Assembly (NCBI RefSeq): GCF_900116565.1
Contig: NZ_FPCJ01000001.1
Span: forward strand, 2,104,540-2,168,539
Length of the DNA: 64,000 bases
Source of the DNA: Thermoflavifilum thermophilum
GTDB lineage: Bacteria; Bacteroidota; Bacteroidia; Chitinophagales; Chitinophagaceae
Reading direction: 5' to 3'
Of the stretch, positions 36,926 through 45,800 are shown one piece after another (the first letter of the stretch is position 1; the number at the start of each line of letters is the position of its first letter). Position numbers and translations under genes: made by a program. The notes under the pieces were generated by a model. The model saw only the letters and a list, made by a program, of their open reading frames with translations. It ran no database searches and was not told where the DNA came from.

Positions 36926-37597
36926 ATGCATGCCGACACAGCACATATCAAACCCCTGAAGGTGGCGGACACGGCCTGTCCGCTGAATGCGGCTGATCCC
37001 GACCGGCTCCCTGTGATGGAAACTTTTTACAGCCTGCAGGGCGAAGGTTTTCATCAGGGCAAAGCCGCTTTTTTCATCAGGTTGGCGGGTTGCGATGTGG
37101 GTTGTGTGTGGTGCGATGTAAAGGAAAGCTGGATGGCCGAAGGATATCCTGTGCTATCAGCCACAGAAATTGCTCACCAGGCTGCTCTTCATCCCGCGCG
37201 CATGGCCATCATAACCGGCGGCGAACCCACCCTTTACGATCTGAGAGCTTTGTGCCAGGCCCTGCATCAACAAGGCTTTCGGGTTCATCTGGAAACTTCT
37301 GGAGCACACGAGCTCGTGGGTGATTTCGACTGGATTTGCCTTTCCCCCAAAAAATTTAAATCCCCTCTGAAAAGCGTTTGCCAGCAAGCCCATGAGCTCA
37401 AGGTGGTCATCTATCATCGGTCAGACTTTGCCTGGGCCGAAACCCACGCCAGACAAGTAACGCCTGCATGCAAGCTGTATCTGCAGCCGGAATGGAGTCG
37501 CCGCGAACGCATGACTCCCCTGATCATTGATTACATCCAGCAACATCCGCAATGGGAGCTGTCCCTGCAGCTGCATAAATACGTGCAGATTCCGTAA
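36926..37597 (+). CDS. queE: 7-carboxy-7-deazaguanine synthase (radical SAM)
   Basis: Converts carboxy-tetrahydropterin to 7-carboxy-7-deazaguanine, on the path to queuosine and other deazapurines. The product is about 223 residues. The radical-SAM cluster ligands are in GCDVGCVWCDVKESW (C-x3-C-x2-C). FYSLQGEGFHQGKAAFFIRL precedes it, and ITGGEPTLYDL holds the SAM-binding Gly-Gly-Glu-Pro. FDWICLSPKKFKSPL fits the QueE family. The start is taken at 36926, after the -7 box. An ATG at 36881 inside folD and one at 37016 are alternatives; the last matches the family core but would drop 30 residues. A 7-bp hairpin (GCGGACA and TGTCCGC) lies at 36965-36983 within the poorly conserved N-terminus. No other queuosine gene is in the window. 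Confidence 0.9.
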   Translation: MHADTAHIKPLKVADTACPLNAADPDRLPVMETFYSLQGEGFHQGKAAFFIRLAGCDVGCVWCDVKESWMAEGYPVLSATEIAHQAALHPARMAIITGGEPTLYDLRALCQALHQQGFRVHLETSGAHELVGDFDWICLSPKKFKSPLKSVCQQAHELKVVIYHRSDFAWAETHARQVTPACKLYLQPEWSRRERMTPLIIDYIQQHPQWELSLQLHKYVQIP

Positions 37598-37819
37598 TGC
37601 AGCCATTCAGACTGTATCCTGTCGTGTACACGAAGGGCCTGCCTTCATGGTTTTTGTTGTTGTTTTAGATGATGCGTTCATCATAATTCCGTTGCCAGAT
37701 GGGTTGTCCAGGGGTATTGCGGAATATGTTGATTTGTTTTGCCACATTCATTTTGAAATAACCCATTATTTTGGGCAATAACATTTTACGCCGTTGGTAT
37801 GCATCCGGTGGTTGTTGTG

Positions 37820-37865
37820 GTAGGGGCAATTCATGAATTGCCCCTACATCATGAATTGCCCCTAC
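37820..37865. repeat. 28-nt perfect palindrome plus a third half-copy inside the RAYT gene
   Basis: Positions 37820-37847 are a perfect 28-nt palindrome with half-site GTAGGGGCAATTCA. The 17-nt segment TCATGAATTGCCCCTAC at 37831-37847 recurs at 37849-37865, an 18-nt tandem duplication that encodes VGAIHD then VGAIHE. The half-site looks like REP elements I recall from Bacteroidota and cyanobacteria, which suggests this is the element family the RAYT acts on. Confidence 0.85.
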
Positions 37866-38141
37866 ATTACGTGTATTATTGTTATCATCATTTATAATCA
37901 TAATCCCATGAATATGATTTGGCATGATCACATGTTCGTCCAACGATACATTCGGAAAATGATTCGGTATTTCCAACCAACATTGTTGGGCGATTATTCC
38001 CCAATCATTCAAAATTATTTCCCCATCTTCAATTTCACCAAACAAACATGCACGGTTTTTTGTGCAAATGGTAATAAAATATGCACCGGCAGAGGAATAA
38101 TCGTATCCTTGCAATCGGATGGAACGGCGATGGTGTTTGTT

Positions 38142-38149
38142 GGGGGGGG
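38142..38149. other. G8 homopolymer breaking the RAYT frame
   Basis: Eight consecutive G on the plus strand (eight C in the coding strand) lie directly after the second codon of the RAYT. Removing one base joins the ATG to the rest of the conserved N-terminus. It could be slipped-strand variation, decay or an assembly error. Confidence 0.75.
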
Positions 38150-38153
38150 TATT

Positions 38154-38369
38154 TCATTTTTGATTTTCAATTATCTTTTTTTCATCATCGGTTAAATCGT
38201 ACAACCTATATACCAACCTATCTATTTCCCTCTCCCATTCGCTGGTATCCGGTTGGGGCGTATTGCGATACGCCCTTACCTTTTTTGCCTCAAGGATTTT
38301 ATCCACCAGCGATTCTATCTGACGAAAGATGGGTTTGTTGGCTGTTAGTCTTCTAAAAATGAAAATCAT
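38154..38369 (-). pseudogene. Orphan C-terminal tail of an Eco57I/PglX-type methyltransferase
   Basis: A 71-residue frame whose sequence matches the extreme C-terminus of type IIG/BREX-like adenine methyltransferases as I know them. IESLVDKILEAKK is followed by DTSEWEREIDRLVYRLYDLT and a short acidic end. Nothing of the methylase domain precedes it. The complete methyltransferase at 39.3-42.8 kb already has its own end, so this is a leftover of a second gene. Between AKK and PDTSE it carries VRAYRNTPQ, about 5 residues more than usual, encoded by a palindrome. It overlaps the end of the DUF3800 gene by 17 nt and the RAYT start by 4 nt. Whether it is translated is unknown. Confidence 0.6.
38251..38280. 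repeat. Second REP-like palindrome, inside the orphan methyltransferase tail
   Basis: GGGCGTAT and ATACGCCC at 38256-38275 form an 8-bp stem with a 4-nt loop. GGT and ACC extend the symmetry to 30 nt with two mismatches. It differs in core sequence from the palindrome in the RAYT gene but has similar size and architecture. Confidence 0.7.
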
Positions 38370-39273
38370 CTTTAATTTCGTCTTTTCCTCTTTGTGAAAA
38401 TATTGAATCCATTTTTTTCCTGTAATTTTCTCTAATATTATTATTTCCTGGTGTTTCTTTTAATCCACTTCCCCATATCTCGTTTTTTTTATCTTTACAA
38501 AGTTTTGGATAAATATAATTACAAAAAAATTCAACCGCTTTTTGATAGTTATTTGAGTCTTGTTTTTTTATCGAGGTCAGCGTTCCAGCAAAAGTCCCTG
38601 CAATAAAATCCATCATTTGTAAGAGTTTGTTATCATATGAGTCATCAAAAAGAAGTGACTCATAAATTGAGTTATATTCTTTTATAAAATCTCCATTTGT
38701 AATAATTTCGTTATGAATAGCTTTAAATAATTTCTTTTTATTATCATCTATACTGTCATAAACAACAATTACAATCGAATTACTACATTGCATTTGAATC
38801 CTTTCCAGATGATCCTGTATGTGAAATTTATATATATCTTTTTCTTTATGGTTGGGATATTTTGATTTTTCCGTGAAAGTCAAAATTATTTTGAAATCAT
38901 ATTTTGATTCATTAAGAAGAGAAAGAACTCTATCGCAATATTCAATTAACTGATGATAATCTCCACCTAATTTTTTTAGAAATGAATAGATAGATTTTAA
39001 TCTTTTGTCGGAAGGATCTTTATTTTGCTTAAAACAATTTCTTAATCTCCATAAATCCTGCCATTTTATTTCTTCATTCAAATTACCAAGTTGTAAACTT
39101 TCTCTAATGCTTATAATATCATTCTCAATATCTTTTAATTGGGTGGTATCTACCAAAAGTGATGCTCTAATATAAAAATTGGTTCTCTCATCATTCCAAC
39201 TGCCTGATTCATCATTAAAACAAATGTAGGTTTTCATATTTATTTCGTTTTCAAATAAATCTATATTTTTCAT
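38353..39273 (-). CDS. DUF3800 domain protein
   Basis: A 306-residue protein of the DUF3800 family, whose members are often found in phages and defence islands and whose fold is thought to be RNase H-like. The acidic N-terminal signature is YICFNDESGSW. The later conserved Asp is in KLLQMMDFIAGTFAG (about residue 220), so both expected catalytic positions are kept. IVVYDSIDDNKKKLF lies between them. Base composition is clearly AT-rich (18 G+C of 60 at 38521-38580). The start ATG overlaps the methyltransferase stop by 4 nt (ATGA), so it is translationally linked to that gene. Met13 is an alternative start. A role as effector or accessory nuclease in the restriction-like locus is inference. Confidence 0.8.
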   Translation of the reverse strand: MKNIDLFENEINMKTYICFNDESGSWNDERTNFYIRASLLVDTTQLKDIENDIISIRESLQLGNLNEEIKWQDLWRLRNCFKQNKDPSDKRLKSIYSFLKKLGGDYHQLIEYCDRVLSLLNESKYDFKIILTFTEKSKYPNHKEKDIYKFHIQDHLERIQMQCSNSIVIVVYDSIDDNKKKLFKAIHNEIITNGDFIKEYNSIYESLLFDDSYDNKLLQMMDFIAGTFAGTLTSIKKQDSNNYQKAVEFFCNYIYPKLCKDKKNEIWGSGLKETPGNNNIRENYRKKMDSIFSQRGKDEIKDDFHF

Positions 39274-42200
39274 TTCAAATACATTCCCTCCACCATCTCA
39301 TCCAACTCCTTTTGTATTTCATTTAATTTTAATTCCGCTTCCGGCTCGCTTATTTTACCCACAAATTTTTGCTTTTGTATCTCTACGGCACGATTGAAAA
39401 TGCTTTCAAATGCTTTTAGCTGGGTTTCATTGGGAATGATAATCGGAAATTCTTTTGCGTCACCTGTAGTTAAATGATGCGATGTATTAATAAATAGCAT
39501 TCTGTATTGTCCATAAAAAGTAGAATTCAGCATGCAAACTAAATAGTAATTAGGCAAAATATTTTCTAATAAAGAAATAAAGGTCATGGCTTCTGTAGAA
39601 TGAACAGATTTTTCTTTCATTCTACATTTTATTTTTTCATCAGAAAGTACATTATTCCAGCAAAACCCCTCCCGGAAATAAAATTGCGGATTTCGTACAA
39701 CAGGCATTCCTTCGCCTTTTTTACCGGAATTTTCTTTCAAAAATTTCACATTCTCCCTGCTCCAATCAATATAATACGGCGTAGGTGCATACCAGCGGTT
39801 GCCGTCTTTATCGCCTTTGTCATAGGGTACAAAGGTTCTATTTCCTTTTATACCGTTGAGTTTTTCGTCTTCTGTAAGTGCTTCTACATCGGCAATTTCA
39901 TCAGGGCTAACTATTCTGTAAAGCCAGCCCTGTCCGAAAACATCTCTGCCGTATTTTTCCTTTAAATCATCAAACAGATTTCTTATTTCATGCTCGCTAA
40001 GAGTCTCTAAATATCTTTGAGCTTCTTGTTTGCCGGTAATATTATTTTTTTTGCAAAATTCTGTGGCAAGCAACAGTTTTTCAGGTCTTTGCTTCCTTAC
40101 ATTTTCTGCCCATTTGGTTCTTTCCAACACACCTATATATTTGCCGTTGTTTCCAGTTTGTATACCCACTCCACCTTCTGTAATTAACCCAAGCAGGGTA
40201 ATATCACCGGGTTTCAATGCATTGCGGTATTGTTCTAACTCCCGTTTGTATTTTTCTATGTTTTTGCTTGTAGAAATTTTATCCCACCATTTATTGAGCA
40301 GTTCATTTACTTTTTTGCCGTATTTTTCAAAGATTTTAAGATTGTAATCAGTAATTGGATAAAATACCCGATTGGGTGCTTGCCGGTAATATTCAATATT
40401 ACCGATTGTTTTTGATGGATTTAGTATATCCTTAGTTCCGTCTAAATATGTAAAAGTATAATTTTCAGCATTAGCATTTTTCATTACAAGTATTACACTT
40501 GTATCGACCATTGCCGATTCAAAAGGATTGGCTGTATCAAACAAACTAAGCAATTGGTTTCTTAAAATGAATTCACGCAAATTTTTCTTGGTTTGAATTG
40601 TCCAGAAAGTTTTAGAAGAAATAAAAGCCAGAATTCCTTTTTGTTTAAGAATTTCCATTCCTTTAAAGTAGAAATGATTGTAAAGGTCATCAGCAAAACC
40701 AAAATATTTTTCCAGCTGTTTTTTAAATTCATTATCAACACCTTTTGTAGAGACATACGGCGGGTTGCCAATCACCACATCAAAGCCACCTTTTTGATGA
40801 AACACCTCTGAAAAATACACCTCAAAGTCAAATTCGCTATGACCATTGGTGATTTGGCTAATTAAATCATCAATCTGCTTTTTGTATTTCTGCTTGTCAG
40901 TAGGATTGGTTTCATTAAAGTACAGAGGTTTAAGTTTTTCAAGTTCGGCAAACAAGTGATCGTTAAACAAATTCTTCTCCAAACCCAGCAGTGAATTGCC
41001 GCACACAATTTTATAATCGAGGTTTGGTAAGGGTTTTATCTGCCGTATATCTTCCTCTTCCACCACCAATGATAGCCACAGCCTTAGCTTAGCAATCTCC
41101 ACAGCCCCCGGGTCGATGTCAACGCCGTAAATCGAATGTTCAATACAATGGCGTTTGAATGCGTAATCGTTTCGATTTTGCTCTGATATAAAAACTGACA
41201 ATATGTTTCTGGCACAGACTATCTCGTGCATCATCCCCACCGGAAAGGCACCACTACCCACAGCCGGGTCGCAAACCGTAATATCTGCAAGCCATTTATC
41301 GATGGTGGCGGCGTGGTCCTTTATGCTGTTGGCCAGAAGGCTGTTGTATTTAGAGGTTTTTTGGGAACCGTTTTTAATTTTCTGCTCTTTGATATTTGCA
41401 GTTGCCTCGTGCTCTGTTATCATCTCACCTACTTCGATCAGGTCTTCAATGTCTTGTTTTTTGATAGATTCTGTTAGTCCGGCTTTTTCGACACAGGTAT
41501 AGAGATAATGGATGAGGCTTTGCTTGCACATGTAGTGCACGATTTCGCGCGGGGTGTAGTAAACGCCAAATGTTTTGTTGAATTTGTTTTCCTCGTTACT
41601 GCTCGCGTTTTTTAATGCTTTTTTGTATTCTTCAAAATTGTCGGGGCGGATGGCATTGAATTTCTCATACACTTTTCCCAGAAGCTCCGGATCGATGGCA
41701 ACATCTTTTTCCAGCGGTTCATCTTCCTTAACAGTAAAATTATAGCGGTCGAATATATCCAGTATTCCGTTGCCTATATCGCCTTCTTTGGTTGTTACAT
41801 CATTTGAAAAAAGTTCATTGGGCAAAGTAATATCGGTATGCACCCAGTCGTAATTACCGATGGGGTCAAACAAGCCGCCATTGAGGAATGGTATTTTGCA
41901 GTTAAAACGGCTGTAGTAGTGGTCGTCGTGGCTGCGATCAACCCGCAGGGCTTCATAAAAAAGCGGCTCCAGAATATCGTTGAAAAAATTATGGTATGGG
42001 CCGTATTCCCTGTTGAATAGTCGCCGTAAAAAATCTTTCGGGCCGGTGCCCCAATCGGCATCCCTGTCAACCCCAAACCAGCCTTTTTTCTGCAGAAAGT
42101 AAAGGAAAACGACCTGGCCAAGCAGCTTTTTAGCAAAGTTGACCGTGTCTATCTCTTTGGTATCGAAATCGGCTTTGACCTTTTCGTTACGTGCCACCAC

Positions 42201-42848
42201 CTCATCCAGCGCCTCTTTGGTACGGATGAAAAGCTCACGGTATTTCAGGAAGAATTCTTTGGTAACGGTTTCAATGTTAAACGCCTCTTCCAGTTGCGCC
42301 AGGGTGGGCTTATGCTCATCATCCATAAGCAGGGGAATAAACCTGCTCTGGGCGGTGTGGCTGGCTTCATTCGCACCCACCAGAAACGACCATCGGCGGG
42401 CAGGGGTGAATTCTTCTTTTACTTTTATTTTTCCAGAAGGAGTTTCTTCAAAACGATAATCCATTTTGACAAAGGAAAAGCGCCAATCTTCACTGTTTGG
42501 TGATACAAAGGCCACGAGGGCTGCATCTTTCAATTTCCCCTTTCGGCTGCCGTTTAAGTACCATGCAATAAAGTTGCGCTGCATGGTGCGGGCACGCTCA
42601 ATCGATGTCTGTTTTTTTAGTTGTACGACGAGGATGTCAATCTCATGTTCTCCATCGGTATATTTGTACAAACGCTCCAGCGATATAATGTATTCTTTGT
42701 AAGCATCGGGAATATAATTGCCCTGATAGGTAAATGGAGCGGACTCGACATTATTAAGGAGATTTTTGACAAAGTTTTGGAAATTTGCTTTATTAAAAGA
42801 ATTCTCAAAGGTATCCTTTATGATTTTTTGTGCTTGCGTCTTATCCAT
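39270..42848 (-). CDS. Eco57I-type DNA methyltransferase / type IIG-like restriction-modification protein
   Basis: A 1192-residue N6-adenine DNA methyltransferase with long flanking domains. The N-terminal about 100 residues hold EIDILVVQLKKQTSIERART, which could be a degenerate PD-(D/E)xK nuclease site (Asp then Gln-x-Lys) or only a structural strand. The methylase domain has GVYYTPREIVHYM, the SAM motif CDPAVGSGAFPVGMM (527-540), YGVDIDPGAVEIAKLRLWLS and the catalytic motif IGNPPYVST (NPPY at 695-698). The rest, to about 1190, should contain the target recognition domain and ends with a helical tail (AELKLNEIQKELDEMVEGMY). It begins 3 nt after the helicase stop. The methylated sequence cannot be read. 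Confidence 0.9.
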   Translation of the reverse strand: MDKTQAQKIIKDTFENSFNKANFQNFVKNLLNNVESAPFTYQGNYIPDAYKEYIISLERLYKYTDGEHEIDILVVQLKKQTSIERARTMQRNFIAWYLNGSRKGKLKDAALVAFVSPNSEDWRFSFVKMDYRFEETPSGKIKVKEEFTPARRWSFLVGANEASHTAQSRFIPLLMDDEHKPTLAQLEEAFNIETVTKEFFLKYRELFIRTKEALDEVVARNEKVKADFDTKEIDTVNFAKKLLGQVVFLYFLQKKGWFGVDRDADWGTGPKDFLRRLFNREYGPYHNFFNDILEPLFYEALRVDRSHDDHYYSRFNCKIPFLNGGLFDPIGNYDWVHTDITLPNELFSNDVTTKEGDIGNGILDIFDRYNFTVKEDEPLEKDVAIDPELLGKVYEKFNAIRPDNFEEYKKALKNASSNEENKFNKTFGVYYTPREIVHYMCKQSLIHYLYTCVEKAGLTESIKKQDIEDLIEVGEMITEHEATANIKEQKIKNGSQKTSKYNSLLANSIKDHAATIDKWLADITVCDPAVGSGAFPVGMMHEIVCARNILSVFISEQNRNDYAFKRHCIEHSIYGVDIDPGAVEIAKLRLWLSLVVEEEDIRQIKPLPNLDYKIVCGNSLLGLEKNLFNDHLFAELEKLKPLYFNETNPTDKQKYKKQIDDLISQITNGHSEFDFEVYFSEVFHQKGGFDVVIGNPPYVSTKGVDNEFKKQLEKYFGFADDLYNHFYFKGMEILKQKGILAFISSKTFWTIQTKKNLREFILRNQLLSLFDTANPFESAMVDTSVILVMKNANAENYTFTYLDGTKDILNPSKTIGNIEYYRQAPNRVFYPITDYNLKIFEKYGKKVNELLNKWWDKISTSKNIEKYKRELEQYRNALKPGDITLLGLITEGGVGIQTGNNGKYIGVLERTKWAENVRKQRPEKLLLATEFCKKNNITGKQEAQRYLETLSEHEIRNLFDDLKEKYGRDVFGQGWLYRIVSPDEIADVEALTEDEKLNGIKGNRTFVPYDKGDKDGNRWYAPTPYYIDWSRENVKFLKENSGKKGEGMPVVRNPQFYFREGFCWNNVLSDEKIKCRMKEKSVHSTEAMTFISLLENILPNYYLVCMLNSTFYGQYRMLFINTSHHLTTGDAKEFPIIIPNETQLKAFESIFNRAVEIQKQKFVGKISEPEAELKLNEIQKELDEMVEGMYLK

Positions 42849-42851
42849 AGT

Positions 42852-45800
42852 TTATTCTCCTTTTAAATACATTGATAAAATAACTTCCCGTTTAGCAGTT
42901 AAATTCAGGTTTTGCCCGACATAATGAGCTTGTAAGAAGCGCAAGGGAATGTGAGCTTGCAAAGCAGCTACCACTTTAAGCGGATGAATAAGTTCCTGTT
43001 GCAGCTGTTGCAGTGCATGAAATGCTTTGTTGGCAGTTTGTTTAGGTATTGCACCGGCTTCCAGTTGCTCTGCCAGCTGTTTAAGATATTCTTCTTGTTC
43101 GTCAGTAAGCTGTTGCGATTGATGTAAAGTTGCTTTTATAATCCTCAGTATCTGATATGTTTTATCACGGCCACGTCGCTGACTATATTCTGCTGTTTCT
43201 TGTGTTGTGGCCATCCTGAAGGCTTCTTTGTTTTTATCAAGAAGCTCAAAAAAATCTTTTGGCAATTGTTCTTTTTTCTCATTCGGTGAGCTCTCCAGCA
43301 ATTCTGCAGCGCTTATAAAATCTAATTCCCGGGTATCGTTGTTGGGGGAAGACAAGTAAAACTTATGCAATTTCCCAAGTTTAAAGTAGGTGAGGAGGGC
43401 GCCTTTCTCCTGGGGGCTTTCTTTAGCTGTTCGGGCTTTTTTAGGTAATCGTTTTATTTTTTCAAAAAGATCTCGTTCATTGTCTCTTATATCTTTTATA
43501 ACCTTCAGGTATTTCAATTCGCTTTCCTCTGCTTCGTCTTCTCCCGTAAGTGTTTTCTTGGAAATCAATCTGTTAAACAGTTCATGCGAACCAATAGGTT
43601 CTCCATCGGTCAGTAGTGCGGCATCACCACCAAGCAGGGTGAAAAAGGCGTGTATCTTTGCTTCAGCAATTTCTTTAAGTTTGATTTCATTATCAGCTTG
43701 TGTTGTTGGAAAAAAGTTGAAGGTGTAAATTTTATCAAAATTTGTATCCACCCGATTAATACGTCCAACCCTTTGCATCATGCGGGTTGGGTTCCACGGA
43801 ATATCGTAGTTGATAACCACATTGGCCCGATGCAAGTTTACGCCTTCTGAAAGGACTTCTGTAGTTATCAGAATTCGATAATCATCTTTAGGATTTTTCA
43901 CTTTTGCATCAAAATTTTCTACGACTTTGTCACGCACACTTTCACGGGAGGAACCGGTATAACACAGGGCCGGATAGGTGAATTTGCCTGTATTGCCAAA
44001 TTTTTTATTGATTTCTTCGGTAAGATATTCTGCTGTTTCTTTTGATTCAGTGAAGATGATAAGCTTGTTTGTGTTTAAAATTTTATCTTTTGAGAGTTTA
44101 TCCAGAAAAGCAAGCAGTTTCGGATCTCGTGTAATTTGTGACCATAGTGATTGTAATTTTTTCAGTTGTTTCAAATCGTTTGTAAGGTCTGTTAAAAAAG
44201 CCTCTGAAAAGTCGGCTGCATCATAACAATCGGCTTTGTTTTCATCAAGCAAACGTTGAATTGATTCATCGTCATCGTTTTCAAGGAATTCAAAAATTTT
44301 ATTCGCATATTTTTTACTAAAATAAACAGATCCTTCTTTGTATGCATCAATGAAAATTTCATAAGAGTGAATAAATCTATCAATAGATTTTCTGAAAGCA
44401 TGAAAACTGCTTTCAAGCCGCTTGACGAGCAAAACCTTCATAAATCTCCCCATATTTATCTGGGACTGTTCCTCAAGTGGTTGTATTGACTTTTTGTAAT
44501 ATTTAGGTAGCAAGGGTGTGTAACGTGCGTAGGTTAATTGTTGCGATATCAGCTTTATGGTTTCATTAAATATGCTATCTTCTTTTTCATTCAATTGATA
44601 GTATAAGGGCTTGGGATCATTTACCTCAGGAAATTTAAGGCCTTGTTTTTTCATATCTTCTGAAAAATATTTCACAATTTCTGTTCTGGTTCTTCGCACC
44701 ATCAGGTGTTTTAATACTTTTTCTCTGATTTCTTTGGCATTCTCTTTTACTGTTTTTATGTACTTTTCGTAATCCTTCTGCTTATCAAAGTTTTTGAGTT
44801 TATTTTCCAGTTGCCTGAAAAAGTTTTCAAGATTAGGTAAATTCGGAATAGTGCTTCTTCTGGGATTTTGAAAAAGTTTTATCTGGCTCAAAATATCCAT
44901 GGGTGAGTTGTTGTAGGGAGTGGCCGTAACCAATATAACTCTTTTGCCCCTGCAAATTTCTGCTAAGAGTTCGTATGAGAGTGTAGATTCATTGCGGAAG
45001 CGATGAGCTTCGTCGATGATAATGTTTTTGTACTTGTCTATATCCCTTTTGCGTAAATCATCCAGCCTTCCAACCGATTCATAGTCAGCTGCCACGTGGA
45101 AATCGGAAAACACATTTGGCCACGAGCCGGGGTTGCTTTTTTCGAGTAGGACCGGTGGAGCAATGACCAATGTTCTTCCATCGAGTTGCGATGCAAGCAT
45201 AGCAGCAATGTATGTTTTACCAAGACCTACTACATCTGAAATAAACACGCCGCCATATTCTTCCAGGATTTTTTTTGCATTGAGTACGGCCTGTTCCTGG
45301 TATTCCAGTTTTTTAAATTCCTGAGGTATATATTTAAGCAATACTTCTTCGCTTTGGCTGAGTTCGTCTTTAAAATATTCATATAGAAATTTCAGGTAAA
45401 GCTCATAGGGTTCTATGTTTGGATTAATCCATGTTTCCTCTTCAATGGTTTGTATAAATTTCTCACTCACATCCACAGCTTCTTGCCATAATTCTTCAAA
45501 CTTTTGTATTGCAAACCTGTAATCGGAAGGGTGTTTTAATTCTACATTAAATTCGAGATTATCTTCAAGACCAGATTGAGTAAAGTTGCTTGAACCTGTA
45601 ATTACCCGGCCTTCGTCTCTGTCTCCTTTTTTAAAGGTCATGATGTAGAGTTTGGCATGGATGTTTTGTGCAGGGTAGGCTCTGATCTCAAGCTTTTTAT
45701 TTATGATCCATTCCCGGAATTTTAAGGTACCCTCTTCTACACGGGATGAGTCTTCAGATTGTTCATATTCGTTTTTAACTGCTTCGGCGTATTGCTGCTT

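Larger units (their letters stand above)
37665..38157 (-). pseudogene. REP-associated tyrosine transposase (RAYT), frameshifted and truncated
   Basis: A Y1/HUH-type transposase of the REP-associated group, which is thought to move REP palindromes as single strands. Visible are LQGYDYSSAGAYFITICTKN, the HUH motif in MPNHIHGIMII and, near the end, PIWQRNYDERII. The natural start appears to be the ATG at 38157, giving MKYPP followed by NKHHRRSIRLQGYDYS. But an 8-C run (G8 at 38142-38149 on the plus strand) puts it one base out of frame; 7 would restore it. The protein also stops right after DERII, where relatives continue with some 20-30 more residues. A REP-like palindrome and an 18-nt tandem repeat lie inside the coding region. 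The last base of the upstream ORF overlaps its ATG as ATGA. Probably decayed, unless the homopolymer is a sequencing error. Confidence 0.8.

Noticed and set aside
36965-36983. Hairpin GCGGACA/TGTCCGC in the queE N-terminus as another inserted REP element
   Set aside because: Stem of 7 bp only, with no similarity to the other palindromes. It may be a chance structure in a GC-rich stretch.
37611-37664. Terminator after queE
   Set aside because: GAAGG/CCTTC is only a 5-bp stem and the following T run is interrupted. A 10-nt palindrome CGTGTACACG nearby is too short to interpret.
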